A DNA stretch of 64,000 bases from Sulfitobacter dubius (GCF_900113435.1 NZ_FOPG01000001.1:1397240-1461239); one strand, 5' to 3'. Positions 35,508 through 45,509 are shown, counted from the first letter of the stretch. Notes: generated from the letters alone by a model not told the origin. Program-made: numbers and translations.

Positions 35508-36083
35508 TTAATTCGTTGCTGTGGCGCTGGCCTGATCGAGGGCGGCATAGCCTTCGGGCAGGTCAATTTCATAGAATGTATAAGATAGTGTGATGGTATG
35601 TACAAACTTCCCATCGCGGTCTTCGACCATTTCGGGGTCAACAAAGAAGCTTACCGGCATCTGCACACGTTCACCGGGGGCCAGCACCTGTTCGGTGAAG
35701 CAAAAGCAGTCGATCTTTTCAAAGAACGGCCCTGCGGTATAGGGGGTCACGTTATAGCTCGCCTGCCCTGCGACCGCATGGTCGGTGGGGTTGTAGGCTT
35801 CATAAAACGCCAGCCCGGTTTCCCCGATGCGGACCTCCATTTCGCGGACCACGGGCTTGAACTCCCACGGCATACCGTCGTTGAGCGATCCGTCAAAGCG
35901 AACCTTGACGGTTTGATCCAGCACATCCGCGCTGCCCGCCGTCACCTGCCCCGGCGTCCCGCCGAAACCTGTGACACGGCAGAACCAATCGTAGAACGGG
36001 ACGGAGGCCCAAGCCAAACCGCCCATCAGCACCACGACGCTGACGGTTTGCATAACTGTTTTCTGAGGACCGGAGATCGGCAT
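35508..36083 (-). CDS. ctaG: Cytochrome c oxidase assembly protein CtaG (Cox11-type)
   Basis: 191-aa copper chaperone that inserts CuB into subunit I. One N-terminal membrane helix (about residues 10-30) anchors a periplasmic domain. The copper-binding motif C-F-C-F is in 'KIDCFCFTEQVLAPGE', and 'SVPFYDWFCRVTGFGG' near the helix is the family signature. Its ATG overlaps the stop of the small upstream gene by 1 nt. Confidence 0.95.
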   Translation of the reverse strand: MPISGPQKTVMQTVSVVVLMGGLAWASVPFYDWFCRVTGFGGTPGQVTAGSADVLDQTVKVRFDGSLNDGMPWEFKPVVREMEVRIGETGLAFYEAYNPTDHAVAGQASYNVTPYTAGPFFEKIDCFCFTEQVLAPGERVQMPVSFFVDPEMVEDRDGKFVHTITLSYTFYEIDLPEGYAALDQASATATN

Positions 36084-36250
36084 TACTGGGTCACCTCGCG
36101 TTGGTTAGCAGGCAGTTCAAAGTCGGTTTGCGTGATCTTGACGTAGGTCAGCGCCATGATCAGCACCACAAAAGCCCCCAGCATCAGACCGACACCAATA
36201 TTGCGGCCCCGGCGGCGCTTGTGCAGTTCATGCTCAGGACGAAAGCTCAT
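36083..36250 (-). CDS. Small single-helix membrane protein of the cta cluster
   Basis: 55-codon gene between ctaB and ctaG: starts with ATG at 36250 sharing one base with the ctaB stop, and ends with TAA at 36083-36085 sharing one base with the ctaG start. The product has a basic head (HKRRRGRN), one membrane helix (about residues 17-36, '[20 protein letters not shown]') and a short polar tail '[11 protein letters not shown]'. Paracoccus and Rhodobacter have a small ORF in the same place, thought to help oxidase assembly, possibly like the eukaryotic Coa3-type factors; that role is inference. Confidence 0.85.
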   Translation of the reverse strand: MSFRPEHELHKRRRGRNIGVGLMLGAFVVLIMALTYVKITQTDFELPANQREVTQ

Positions 36251-37185
36251 CACCAGCCCCCCAAACCAAAGGTACGCAGGGCGGCTTCGCCCAAGATCGC
36301 GCCGAAGTGCAGGAACAAATAGGCCAGCGACAGACGGAAGAACTTGCGCTCTTCGGCGTAATCATCGGCTTCAGCCATGACCTCATCCCGTTTCCAGATG
36401 CGCCATGCCCCCAGCAGGAAGGCTAGGTTCAGCACCAGCGCCACGGCGAAGTAAAAGATGCCGCCGATTGCGGTAAAGGCCGTTCCAATCGCCAAAGCGG
36501 CCAACAGAACGGTGTAGATCAGGATATGCATCCGCGTCGCCGGGCGACCGTGGGTCACGGTCAGCATCGGCACTTTGGCATCGTCGTAGTCAGAGCGCAT
36601 GAACAGGGCCAATGCCCAGAAGTGTGGTGGTGTCCACATGAAGATCAGCGCGAACATCAGCCACGCCTCGACCGAGAAGCTGCCCGTCGCGGCGACCCAG
36701 CCGATCACCGGCGGGAAGGCCCCGGCGGCACCGCCGATGACGATGTTTTGCGGCGTCAGACGTTTCAGCCACATAGTATAGAAGACGGCGTAGAACAGGA
36801 TGGTAAAAAGCAACATGCCCGCGGCCAGCAGATTGGTCGCCAGCCCCAGCATCATCACCGACAGACCCGACAAAGCCACGCCAAGCGTCAGCGCCTCTCC
36901 GGGCTGGACACGGCCCGAGGGGATCGGACGCCCGCGCGTGCGGCGCATCACGGCGTCGATATCAGCATCCCACCACATGTTCAGCGCACCAGAAGCCCCC
37001 CCACCAATGGCGATGAACAAGATCGCGCATAAGCCAACGATTGGGTTCACGGACACCGGCGCGGCCAACAGACCCACGAAAGCCGTGAAGACGACCAACG
37101 ACATAACACGCGGTTTCAACAGGGCAAAGTAATCCCCCAGCTGAGCGTCGTATTCACTTGTTGGCGTATTGGTGATGTCAGTCAT
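36250..37185 (-). CDS. ctaB: Protoheme IX farnesyltransferase (haem O synthase)
   Basis: 311-aa polytopic prenyltransferase that makes haem O, the precursor of haem a. The substrate motif '[20 protein letters not shown]' region (Asp-rich, about residues 79-97) and '[14 protein letters not shown]' are diagnostic. ATG 37185 has GGAAGG upstream; an earlier ATG at 37209 would overlap that site. It is between ctaC and the small assembly ORF. Confidence 0.95.
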   Translation of the reverse strand: MTDITNTPTSEYDAQLGDYFALLKPRVMSLVVFTAFVGLLAAPVSVNPIVGLCAILFIAIGGGASGALNMWWDADIDAVMRRTRGRPIPSGRVQPGEALTLGVALSGLSVMMLGLATNLLAAGMLLFTILFYAVFYTMWLKRLTPQNIVIGGAAGAFPPVIGWVAATGSFSVEAWLMFALIFMWTPPHFWALALFMRSDYDDAKVPMLTVTHGRPATRMHILIYTVLLAALAIGTAFTAIGGIFYFAVALVLNLAFLLGAWRIWKRDEVMAEADDYAEERKFFRLSLAYLFLHFGAILGEAALRTFGLGGW

Positions 37186-37245
37186 CCCGAACCTTCCCAG
37201 GGTAAACACGGGGCGAAGGCCTAGGCCCTACCCCGTGGAACTGGC

Positions 37246-38163
37246 TTATTTAGAAGCGACGGTCAGCGGCTGTTCGATGCCCGCATATTCCGCCTTGGCG
37301 TTGCCGAGCCACTCGGCATAGGCCTCTTCCGAAACGACTTTGACGGTGATCGGCATATAGGCGTGGGCCTGCCCGCAAAGCTCGGAACACTGACCGTAAT
37401 AGACGCCTTCCTGCTCGGCGGTGAACCACAGTTCAGCCAAACGTCCCGGTACGCCATCCTGTTTCACGCCAAAGGCGGGAATGGTCCACGAATGGATCAC
37501 GTCGCTTGCGGTAACCTGCACCACGATCGTCTGACCCACGGGGATCACGACAGAAGTATCGGTGGCCAGCAAAAAGTCTTCGCGGGCATAGCCTTCGTCT
37601 TCGAGCTTGGCGACCATTGCGTCATTCAACACGAAGGGGGTCACGTCTTCGTCGCCGTCACCCAAGGTGGCCGGGGCGCCGATCATGTAGCTGTCAAAAG
37701 CGATCTCTTCGTCGACATACTCATAGGTCCAATACCACTGGTTGCCTGTCGCTTTGATCGTGATGTCTGCCTCAGGGATTTCCTGCTGGCGGAACAGGAT
37801 CGGCAGCGAATAGGCCCCAATCAGCACGAGGACCAGAATCGGTAGGATGGTCCATGCGATCTCAATCGGCGTGTGGTGGGTAAAGGACGACGGTGTCGGG
37901 TTCCGCTTTTTGTTGTAGCGGATCATGACCCAGATGATCAGGCCCGTCACAAAAATCGTGATGAGCGTGATGATCACGAGAATCAGGTGATCCAAATCGT
38001 GGATATCCTGCGCCAACCGCGTCACAGCGGGTTGAAAGCCTGTCTCGCCGTCAACAGGTCTGCCGATGACATCAAGCCCGTCAATGCGCAGGCTGTCCTG
38101 TGCCAATGCAGGCAGGGCGGCAAGGCTGGTCAAAAGACCGGAAAGGGGGAGTAGATGTTTCAT
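37246..38163 (-). CDS. ctaC: Cytochrome c oxidase subunit II
   Basis: 305-aa subunit carrying the CuA electron-entry site. A signal peptide (cleavage near ALA-QD, residue 22) is followed by two membrane helices and a periplasmic cupredoxin domain. The CuA ligands lie in 'GQCSELCGQAHAYM' and an upstream His in 'DVIHSWTIPAFG'; the aromatic 'QWYWTYEY' for cytochrome c electron entry is present. ATG 38163 is chosen for the signal peptide; the frame extends to 38283 without support. Confidence 0.96.
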   Translation of the reverse strand: MKHLLPLSGLLTSLAALPALAQDSLRIDGLDVIGRPVDGETGFQPAVTRLAQDIHDLDHLILVIITLITIFVTGLIIWVMIRYNKKRNPTPSSFTHHTPIEIAWTILPILVLVLIGAYSLPILFRQQEIPEADITIKATGNQWYWTYEYVDEEIAFDSYMIGAPATLGDGDEDVTPFVLNDAMVAKLEDEGYAREDFLLATDTSVVIPVGQTIVVQVTASDVIHSWTIPAFGVKQDGVPGRLAELWFTAEQEGVYYGQCSELCGQAHAYMPITVKVVSEEAYAEWLGNAKAEYAGIEQPLTVASK

Positions 38164-38342
38164 ATGTCGTCCTGATCTTGTGACCATTAAGAAGCCGATT
38201 AGACACCTGAACCACTGCTGCGATCCGGTGCCGTTGTAATCCTGGGTGCTTACAATCATATTCTGCCTACAAGATAAAGTCACATGCTTGCGTCATAGAG
38301 CCGCGCGAGACAGTTTTGTGACAGCAAGCAAGGATACCCCCA

Positions 38343-39764
38343 ATGAGCAGCGCGCAATTCACCCCGTTTGAGGCCGATCTGGACCGAGAAACCGCTCTGA
38401 GCGTCCTTCGCGAAGCTGTGGCCGGTGCGGATGACGGCGAATTATTCCTAGAACGTCGCCGTTCCGAGGCGCTGGTCTTTGATGATGGGCGTCTCAAAAC
38501 CGCAAGCTATGACGCCGCCGAGGGGTTTGGCCTGCGTGCGGTACGCGGTGAGGTGGCGGGCTATGCGCATTCAACCGAACTCAGCGAAGCGTCGCTGCGT
38601 CGTGCGGCGGAAACGGCGCGGCTGGCGGTGGGGGATGGCGGTGGCACATGGGCCGACGCGCCCCAAGCGAGCAACGCACGGCTTTACACTGATGAAGACC
38701 CGATTGCCGGCCATGCTTTTCCGGTAAAAGTCGACACGCTGCGCGAGATCGACGCCTATGCCCGCGGCCTTGATTCCCGCGTGGTACAGGTAAGCGCTAC
38801 GATTGCCGCAAGCATTCAAGAGGTCGAAATTCTCCGCCCCGAGGGACATTCGGTGCGCGACGTGCGCCCCATGACGCGGGTCAACGTCTCGGTTATCGTG
38901 GAACAAAACGGCCGCCGTGAGAGCGGCGGCGTCGGCGGTGGCGGGCGGATTGGTCTCGACGGAATGCTGGCCCCAGAAGATTGGCAATCGAAGGTGCGCG
39001 AGGCGCTGCGTATTGCTTGCGTGAACCTTGATGCGGTCCCTGCCCCGGCGGGCGTGATGGATGTGGTGCTTGGCCCCGGCTGGCCCGGCATCCTGCTGCA
39101 TGAGGCCATTGGCCACGGGCTTGAGGGCGACTTCAACCGCAAGGGCTCCAGCGCCTTTGCCGGGCTGATGGGCCAACAGATCGCCGCAAAGGGCGTGACC
39201 GTTTTGGACGATGGCACGATCCCGGACCGCCGCGGCTCTATCTCTGTCGATGACGAAGGCACCTCTTCGGCGCGTAATGTGCTGATCGAAGATGGGGTCT
39301 TGGTAGGCTATATGCAGGATCGTCAGAATGGGCGGCTGATGGGCGGCGCCTCAACCGGCAACGGACGGCGGCAGTCCTACGCGCACATTCCGATGCCGCG
39401 TATGACCAACACATATATGCTGGGCGGGGACGTGGCACCGGGCGATATCGTGGCCGACCTCAAAGATGGGATCTATGCCGTCGGCTTTGGCGGTGGGCAG
39501 GTCGATATTACCAACGGTAAATTCGTGTTTTCCTGCACCGAAGCGTATCGCGTGCAGAACGGTAAGGTCGGCGCACCGGTCAAAGGGGCCACGCTGATCG
39601 GTGACGGGGCCACGGCACTGCAACAGATCCGCGCTATCGGCAATGATCCGGCGCTGGATCCGGGCATGGGCAACTGTGGCAAGCAGGGGCAATGGGTGCC
39701 GGTGGGCGTGGGTCAACCGACATTGATGATCGGCGGGCTAACCGTGGGCGGCGCGGCGACCTAA
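38343..39764 (+). CDS. tldD: Metalloprotease TldD
   Basis: 473-aa subunit of the TldD/TldE (PmbA) heterodimeric protease that trims unfolded peptides and matures some modified peptides. The catalytic zinc motif H-E-x-x-x-H is in 'LLHEAIGHGLEGDFNRKGS', with the usual 'GRRQSYAHIPMPRMTNTY' and the ending 'QPTLMIGGLTVGGAAT'. An AAGGAT ribosome site precedes the ATG. Divergent from ctaC. The TldE/PmbA partner is not in this window. Confidence 0.95.
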   Translation: MSSAQFTPFEADLDRETALSVLREAVAGADDGELFLERRRSEALVFDDGRLKTASYDAAEGFGLRAVRGEVAGYAHSTELSEASLRRAAETARLAVGDGGGTWADAPQASNARLYTDEDPIAGHAFPVKVDTLREIDAYARGLDSRVVQVSATIAASIQEVEILRPEGHSVRDVRPMTRVNVSVIVEQNGRRESGGVGGGGRIGLDGMLAPEDWQSKVREALRIACVNLDAVPAPAGVMDVVLGPGWPGILLHEAIGHGLEGDFNRKGSSAFAGLMGQQIAAKGVTVLDDGTIPDRRGSISVDDEGTSSARNVLIEDGVLVGYMQDRQNGRLMGGASTGNGRRQSYAHIPMPRMTNTYMLGGDVAPGDIVADLKDGIYAVGFGGGQVDITNGKFVFSCTEAYRVQNGKVGAPVKGATLIGDGATALQQIRAIGNDPALDPGMGNCGKQGQWVPVGVGQPTLMIGGLTVGGAAT

Positions 39765-39862
39765 GCCGAAGAGGCCGAGTTAATGCAAATGGTCGGGAAA
39801 AGATTCATGAGTTGTTAAGCAACAAATTCTATACCTGATTCTGCAACGGACGGAGTTTCGGG

Positions 39863-41041
39863 ATGACTGACAAGGACCTACATCCTTCTTCCACTCACCC
39901 CCCACTCCCACCCACCCAGGAAGATGAACAGTTTGCCCGGCTTCGTCTGTTGCGCTCTCGCCGTGTCGGCATTTCGACCTACCGACGGTTGCTGGATGAA
40001 CATGGCTCGGCGATTAATGCACTGGCAGCTCTACCAGAAGTTGCCCATGCCGCTGGCATTTCTGACTATCGCATCTGCCCCGAAGGGGTTGTTCAGGCCG
40101 AACTTAACGCCGCCCGCGCCGCCGGGGCACGGCTGCTGGTGGAGGGCCAAGCGCCCTACCCTGATCTGCTAAGCGACCTGCCCGATGCCCCCCCCTTTCT
40201 GTGGCTGATCGGTGATCCCGCACTGCTGACCCGCCCGATGATTTCATTGGTCGGTGCACGAAATGCCTCCTCACTCGGCCTGCGCATGGCTCGCACCCTC
40301 GCGGCAGAGCTGGGGGAGGCTGGTTTTGTCGTCGTCTCCGGCCTCGCACGCGGAATCGACGCGGCCGTGCATGAAGCGGCCCTTGCGCACGGTACGATCG
40401 CGGTTCAAGCAGGTGGGGTCGACATCATCTATCCCAGTGAAAATGCCGCGCTGGCGGATCAGATCGCAGCGCAAGGGCTGCGCCTGTCAGAGCAACCGAT
40501 GGGCCTACAACCGATGGCGCGGCATTTCCCGCGCCGCAATCGCATCATTTCCGGATTAAGCCGTGCAACCGTGGTGGTTGAGGCGGCGGCCCGCTCCGGC
40601 AGCTTGATCACCGCACGTGATGCGCTGGATCAAGGGCGCGAAGTGCTCGCGGTGCCGGGGCACCCGATGGACGCGCGCGCGGCAGGGGGCAACATGCTGA
40701 TCCGTGACGGCGCTGTGCTGATACGCTCCGCCGCCGATGTGTTGGAGGTTTTGCCGGATATGCATAGGCCAACGGCGAACACGCCTACCCCTGCAAAACC
40801 TGCCTCGCGTCAAACATCCGCACGGCCGTTTCGCGCAACGCAAGCCCGTAGCAATACGGGGTCAATCGCAAAACTGCATGCGCGCATCTTGTCCCGTCTC
40901 GGCCATGCTCCGATTGCGGAGGATCAACTGATCCGCGACCTGCAAGTGCCCAGCACCACCGTGGCCCCGGCGCTTCTTGATCTTGAGTTGGAAGGACAAA
41001 TCGAAAGGCAGCCCGGCGGGTTGCTAAGTCGCACGGTCTAG
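39863..41041 (+). CDS. dprA: DNA-processing protein DprA
   Basis: 392-aa RecA loader for incoming single-stranded DNA in transformation and recombination. The extended Rossmann fold is clear: 'ISLVGARNASSLG', 'VVSGLARGIDAAVHEAAL', 'GGVDIIYPSEN', 'FPRRNRIISGLS' and 'AARSGSLITARDALDQGREV'. A C-terminal winged helix (DprA_WH, about residues 325-390) is present. An N-terminal HhH-like region covers roughly residues 20-75. Confidence 0.94.
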   Translation: MTDKDLHPSSTHPPLPPTQEDEQFARLRLLRSRRVGISTYRRLLDEHGSAINALAALPEVAHAAGISDYRICPEGVVQAELNAARAAGARLLVEGQAPYPDLLSDLPDAPPFLWLIGDPALLTRPMISLVGARNASSLGLRMARTLAAELGEAGFVVVSGLARGIDAAVHEAALAHGTIAVQAGGVDIIYPSENAALADQIAAQGLRLSEQPMGLQPMARHFPRRNRIISGLSRATVVVEAAARSGSLITARDALDQGREVLAVPGHPMDARAAGGNMLIRDGAVLIRSAADVLEVLPDMHRPTANTPTPAKPASRQTSARPFRATQARSNTGSIAKLHARILSRLGHAPIAEDQLIRDLQVPSTTVAPALLDLELEGQIERQPGGLLSRTV

Positions 41042-41295
41042 CGTCACAGGAGCAAAGCGGCGGCAGTTTATGCCGGGCAAATAACGGCGGACCGCCGAGG
41101 TCTTGACGCGCCTCATCCCGGCGAAAGAACCAATTCAAAGCATCCCAGCGGCAACGCTTTCCTACACCATTCGGGACGCAAAACCGCAGTTTCGCAAAAC
41201 CGTCATAAGCAGCAGCCGCATTGACAAACACCCCCGCCATCCCACATGAGACAGCGCAAAGCTGCCCTCATTTATGATCTAAGGTGCCTGTATTT

Positions 41296-43968
41296 ATGCC
41301 CGTCGTCGTTGTCGAATCCCCAGCCAAGGCCAAAACGATCAACAAATATTTGGGCGACAATTATACTGTCCTCGCCTCTTACGGCCACGTCCGAGACCTG
41401 CCGCCCAAAGACGGATCCGTCGACACCGACGCCGATTTCGACATGAAATGGGAAGTGGCCAGCGACAGCAAAAAACACGTCAAAGCCATTGCCGACGCCT
41501 TGGCCAACGACAACGCATTGATCCTCGCGACTGACCCCGACCGCGAAGGCGAGGCGATCAGTTGGCACCTGCAAGAAGCGCTGACCAAGCGCAAATCGAT
41601 CAAGAAAGACACGCCGGTCAGCCGTGTGGTTTTCAACCAGATCACCAAAAAGGCCGTGACCGAGGCGATGGAAAATCCACGTCAGGTCGATATGCCGTTG
41701 GTCGAGGCTTATTTGGCCCGCCGCGCGCTGGACTATCTGGTGGGCTTCAACCTCTCCCCCGTGCTGTGGCGCAAGCTGCCGGGCGCAAAATCCGCAGGCC
41801 GGGTGCAATCGGTTACCCTGCGTTTGATCGTTGAACGTGAGATGGAGATCGAAGCCTTCCGCGCCCGTGAATATTGGTCGGTCAAAGCCCTGCTCGCCAC
41901 CCCGCGCGGTCAGGAATTTGAAGCGCGTCTTGTCTCGCTTGCGGGCAAAAAGCTGGACCGCTTCGATCTGGCCGATGCCACGCAGGCCGAGATGGCCGTG
42001 CAGGCGATCACCAGCCGCGCGCTGAAAGTCATGAACGTTGAGGCCAAACCGGCCAGCCGCAACCCATCGGCACCCTTCATGACCTCGACCCTGCAGCAGG
42101 AGGCTAGTCGTAAATTTTCGATGGGCGCCAGGCAGACGATGTCGACGGCGCAGCGCCTTTATGAGGCCGGTCACATCACCTATATGCGAACCGATGGCAT
42201 CGATATGGCGCCCGAAGCGGTGACCATGGCCCGCGATGCAATCAAAGACCGCTTTGGCGCGGACTACGTCCCGAAAGAGCCGCGCATCTATAAGAACAAG
42301 GCCAAGAACGCCCAAGAAGCGCACGAATGTATCCGCCCGACGGATATGACGAAGGACGCCAAGGCTCTGAAGCTCGATGCCGATCAGGCGAAACTCTATG
42401 ATCTGATCTGGAAGCGTACGCTGGCCTGCCAGATGGAAAGCGCCCGGCTGGAACGCACCACGGTTGAGGTCGGCAGCGATGACGGTCAGGTCGGTCTGCG
42501 CGCCAACGGTCAGGTCGTGCTGTTTGACGGGTTCCTGCGCGTCTACGAAGAGGGGCGCGATGATGTGGTCGACGAAGACGACAAGCGTCTGCCCCAGATC
42601 AACAATGGCGATGCGATGGACAAGCGCAGCGTCACACCAGAGCAGCATTTCACCCAGCCGCCCCCGCGCTATACAGAAGCGACATTGGTGAAACGGATGG
42701 AAGAGCTTGGCATCGGCCGCCCCTCGACCTACGCCAGCATCGTCACCACGATCCAAGACCGCGAATATGTCCGTAAGGATGGCAACCGCCTGATCCCAGA
42801 GGATAAGGGCCGTTTGGTCACCGCCTTTCTTGAGAACTACTTCCGCCGCTATGTCGGGTATGATTTCACCGCCGACCTAGAAGACCAACTTGATAAGGTC
42901 AGTGCGGGCGACGCGGCCTATAAAGAAGTGCTGCGCCGCTTCTGGCGTGACTTCTCGGCGGCGATTGCAGAAACATCCGAACTGCGGATCACGGAAGTTC
43001 TGGAAAAGATCAACGAGGTGCTGGAACCGCATCTCTTCCCGCCCACCGAAGACGGCAGCGATCCGCGCCTTTGCCCGAACTGCGAGATTGGTCGCCTGTC
43101 GATGCGAACCGCGCGCTCGGGCGGGGCGTTTATCGGTTGCTCGAACTACCCCGAATGCCGCTACACCCGCCCCTTCGGCCCGCCAGACCCAGAAGCCGAA
43201 GCTTCGGCGATCCCGCCCGACGGCAAGCTGCTGGGCGAAGATCAGGGCGACGAAATCCGCGTCTTCAAGGGCCGCTTTGGGCCCTATGTGCAGCGCGGGC
43301 CTGTGACCGAAGAAAACAAAAAGCCCCCGCGCCAATCGATCCCCAAAGACTGGCCCGCCGAAGAAGTGACGCTTGAACAAGGTATTATGCTACTCTCCCT
43401 CCCCCGTCAGATCGGCCCGCACCCCGAAGACGGCGTGATGGTCTGGTCGAACATCGGGCGCTATGGGCCATATATCAAACACGCTGAGAGCACCTCGGAC
43501 CGGGGCGGCACCAATGCCAACCTCGAAGGGATCGATGAGGTCTTTACCGTGGGCATGAACCGCGCCGTGCAATTGCTGGCCGAAAAAGTCGCCAGCCGTG
43601 GTGGGCGTGGCAAGGCCGCCAAGCCGATCCGCGAGATGGGCGAACACCCCGATATGGGCGGCGCGGTCAATATCATGGAGGGCAAATACGGGCCTTATGT
43701 AAAGTGGGAAAAGGTCAACGCCACGATCCCGAAAGAGGTTGAACCGGCAGACCTGACCATGGAACGCGCCGTGGAGTTGATTGAAGAAAAGCTCGCCAAA
43801 TCTCCGGCCAAGCGCAAGGCGGCGACCAAGAAGAAAGCGCCAGTAAAGAAGCCCGCGGCGAAGGCCGCTGCCAAGAAGCCCGCAGCGAAAAAAGCGCCTG
43901 CCAAAAAACCGGCGGCGAAAAAGCCTGCCGCCAAGAAACCAGCGGCCAATAAGGCCGACAGCGCATAA
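41296..43968 (+). CDS. topA: DNA topoisomerase I
   Basis: 890-aa type IA topoisomerase that relaxes negative supercoils. The Toprim domain shows 'VVVESPAKAKTINKYLG' and 'DPDREGEAISWH'; the active-site Tyr is in 'YMRTDGIDM'. A topoisomerase C-terminal zinc finger 'CPNCEIGRLSMRTARSGG', then 'GCSNYPEC', and repeated 'KGRFGPYVQ', 'NIGRYGPYIKH' and 'EGKYGPYVKW' modules follow. The last about 60 residues are a Lys/Ala/Pro-rich tail that likely binds DNA electrostatically. ATG 41296 lies 9 nt after AAGG; a GTG at 41284 is the alternative. Confidence 0.96.
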   Translation: MPVVVVESPAKAKTINKYLGDNYTVLASYGHVRDLPPKDGSVDTDADFDMKWEVASDSKKHVKAIADALANDNALILATDPDREGEAISWHLQEALTKRKSIKKDTPVSRVVFNQITKKAVTEAMENPRQVDMPLVEAYLARRALDYLVGFNLSPVLWRKLPGAKSAGRVQSVTLRLIVEREMEIEAFRAREYWSVKALLATPRGQEFEARLVSLAGKKLDRFDLADATQAEMAVQAITSRALKVMNVEAKPASRNPSAPFMTSTLQQEASRKFSMGARQTMSTAQRLYEAGHITYMRTDGIDMAPEAVTMARDAIKDRFGADYVPKEPRIYKNKAKNAQEAHECIRPTDMTKDAKALKLDADQAKLYDLIWKRTLACQMESARLERTTVEVGSDDGQVGLRANGQVVLFDGFLRVYEEGRDDVVDEDDKRLPQINNGDAMDKRSVTPEQHFTQPPPRYTEATLVKRMEELGIGRPSTYASIVTTIQDREYVRKDGNRLIPEDKGRLVTAFLENYFRRYVGYDFTADLEDQLDKVSAGDAAYKEVLRRFWRDFSAAIAETSELRITEVLEKINEVLEPHLFPPTEDGSDPRLCPNCEIGRLSMRTARSGGAFIGCSNYPECRYTRPFGPPDPEAEASAIPPDGKLLGEDQGDEIRVFKGRFGPYVQRGPVTEENKKPPRQSIPKDWPAEEVTLEQGIMLLSLPRQIGPHPEDGVMVWSNIGRYGPYIKHAESTSDRGGTNANLEGIDEVFTVGMNRAVQLLAEKVASRGGRGKAAKPIREMGEHPDMGGAVNIMEGKYGPYVKWEKVNATIPKEVEPADLTMERAVELIEEKLAKSPAKRKAATKKKAPVKKPAAKAAAKKPAAKKAPAKKPAAKKPAAKKPAANKADSA

Positions 43969-43989
43969 ACCACGCGCCCGAACAGAGCG

Positions 43990-44011
43990 ACCGCGCCGCC
44001 ATCGGCGCGGT
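43990..44011 (+). terminator. Hairpin downstream of topA
   Basis: A perfect 9-bp inverted repeat ACCGCGCCG-CCAT-CGGCGCGGT begins 21 nt after the topA stop. There is no clear T-tract, so termination may be weak or Rho-assisted. Confidence 0.6.
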
Positions 44012-44120
44012 TCCGCCTGTGTCGTATCTTCACATCCAGCATCATGCATATGTGATTTGCCATTTCCCTTTGATTTTCGGATCAGGGGCAAACGGCACGA
44101 CCAGTATGAAAGGCAGATAC

Positions 44121-44708
44121 ATGTCAGGCATTAAATTCACCCGACGCGGCGTTATTGCCGCCAGCGGTGCGGCACTGATGACCCCGCAGATCCTGCGCGC
44201 GCAGGAAGTGGGTCAAGCGGCACGCGAGTTTTCCAACGAAGCCCCGGTGTCGCGCAATGCGTCGAGCTTTGCCACGCAGCGCTGGCAGGATCATTTCGAC
44301 AGCCTTGGCAAAGGTGCCATCGTGGCCGATACCATCAGCCGCGCCTTGCATTATTGGAGCGCCGACGGCCAGATTTACAAGGTTTACCCAACCTCCGTGC
44401 CTGCCACCGAAGAGTTGACCAAACGCGGCTACACCGAAATCGTGCGCAAGAAAGAGGGGCCGGACTGGACCCCAACCGCCTCGATGATGGAGCGTTTCCC
44501 GCATTACAAATACATGCCGCCCGGCCCCGATAACCCGCTGGGAACCCATGCGATGTACCTAAGCTGGCCCGCCTATATCATTCACGGTACCCATGACACG
44601 CGCAAGATCGGGCGTCGCTCCTCGGACGGCTGTATCGGTCTCTATAACGAGAAGATCGAAGAGCTTTTCGGGATGTGCCCCGTAGGCACACAGGTCCGCG
44701 TGATCTAA
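44121..44708 (+). CDS. L,D-transpeptidase (YkuD domain), probably Tat/Sec exported
   Basis: 195-aa periplasmic peptidoglycan cross-linking enzyme. The catalytic signature H-G-T...S-x-G-C-I is complete in 'IHGTHDTRKIGRRSSDGCIG' (C is the nucleophile). The N-terminus 'FTRRGVIAASGAALM' has a twin-arginine-like motif and a short hydrophobic stretch ending near LRA-QE. ATG 44121 with upstream AAAGG is preferred; ATG 44106 has no ribosome site. Single-gene unit after topA. Confidence 0.92.
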   Translation: MSGIKFTRRGVIAASGAALMTPQILRAQEVGQAAREFSNEAPVSRNASSFATQRWQDHFDSLGKGAIVADTISRALHYWSADGQIYKVYPTSVPATEELTKRGYTEIVRKKEGPDWTPTASMMERFPHYKYMPPGPDNPLGTHAMYLSWPAYIIHGTHDTRKIGRRSSDGCIGLYNEKIEELFGMCPVGTQVRVI

Positions 44709-44747
44709 ACCTCTCGCAGCGGCCTTCCTTGCGTAGCTCCACGTAAT

Positions 44748-44773
44748 TGACACTGCGGCAACGCAGCGTCACA
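44748..44773. promoter_or_regulatory. Palindrome upstream of CoA-transferase operon
   Basis: The sequence TGACaCTGCG-GCAA-CGCAGcGTCA is a 10-bp palindrome with one mismatch, ending about 30 nt before the CoA-transferase start. Position suggests an operator, although a short hairpin role cannot be excluded. Confidence 0.45.
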
Positions 44774-44804
44774 TATGGCGCAACGAAACCAAGGGAGGTC
44801 GTCC

Positions 44805-45509
44805 GTGAACAAAATCTATGGATCCGCCGCCGAAGCGCTGGAAGGCGTCTTGTCGGATGGCATGCTGATCGCCGCAGGGGGCTTTGGCCTTTGCGGCATT
44901 CCTGAATTGCTGTTGCAGGCGATCAAGGACAACGGGGCCAAAGACCTCACCTTCGCGTCGAACAATGCGGGCGTCGATGATTTCGGCATCGGCATTCTGC
45001 TGCAATCGCGGCAGGTGAAAAAGATGATCTCTTCCTACGTGGGCGAAAACGCCGAGTTCATGCGCCAGTATTTGAGCGGTGAGCTGGAGCTTGAGTTCAA
45101 CCCCCAAGGCACATTGGCCGAGCGTATGCGCGCCGGTGGTGCGGGCATTCCGGGTTTCTATACCAAGACCGGCGTCGGCACCCAGATCGCCGAAGGCAAG
45201 GAAGTGAAACAGTTCCACGGTGAGGACTACATCCTCGAAGAGGGCATCTTTGCTGATCTGTCGATTGTGAAGGCTTGGAAAGCCGACGACACCGGCAACC
45301 TTGTGTTCCGCAAGACCGCGCGCAACTTCAACCCGCCAGCGGCCATGTGCGGTAAAGTCTGCATCGTCGAGGTCGAAGAGATCGTGCCGCGCGGCAGCCT
45401 CGACCCCGATAAAATCCACCTGCCGGGCATCTACGTGCATCGCATCATTCAAGGCGAGCATGAGAAGCGCATCGAAAAGGTCACGACACGCCAGCGGGAG
45501 GAAGCATAA
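44805..45509 (+). CDS. scoA: 3-oxoacid CoA-transferase subunit A
   Basis: 234-aa alpha subunit of succinyl-CoA:3-ketoacid (or acetoacetate) CoA-transferase, used in ketone-body/PHB breakdown. The start is GTG 44805, since a strong AAGGGAGG lies just before it; the ATG at 44775 precedes that site. Family motifs: '[15 protein letters not shown]' and '[20 protein letters not shown]'. It overlaps the beta-subunit gene by 1 nt (TAATG). Confidence 0.93.
   Translation: MNKIYGSAAEALEGVLSDGMLIAAGGFGLCGIPELLLQAIKDNGAKDLTFASNNAGVDDFGIGILLQSRQVKKMISSYVGENAEFMRQYLSGELELEFNPQGTLAERMRAGGAGIPGFYTKTGVGTQIAEGKEVKQFHGEDYILEEGIFADLSIVKAWKADDTGNLVFRKTARNFNPPAAMCGKVCIVEVEEIVPRGSLDPDKIHLPGIYVHRIIQGEHEKRIEKVTTRQREEA

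Noticed and set aside
41272..42756. 494-codon minus-strand open frame opposite topA
   Set aside because: Lies entirely against the conserved topoisomerase catalytic region; shows no recognisable domain.
43795..43966. Lys/Ala/Pro-rich codon repeats at the end of topA as a tandem DNA repeat
   Set aside because: The repetition is in the amino-acid composition of a typical topoisomerase tail with variable codons; not a tandem nucleotide repeat or recombination signal.
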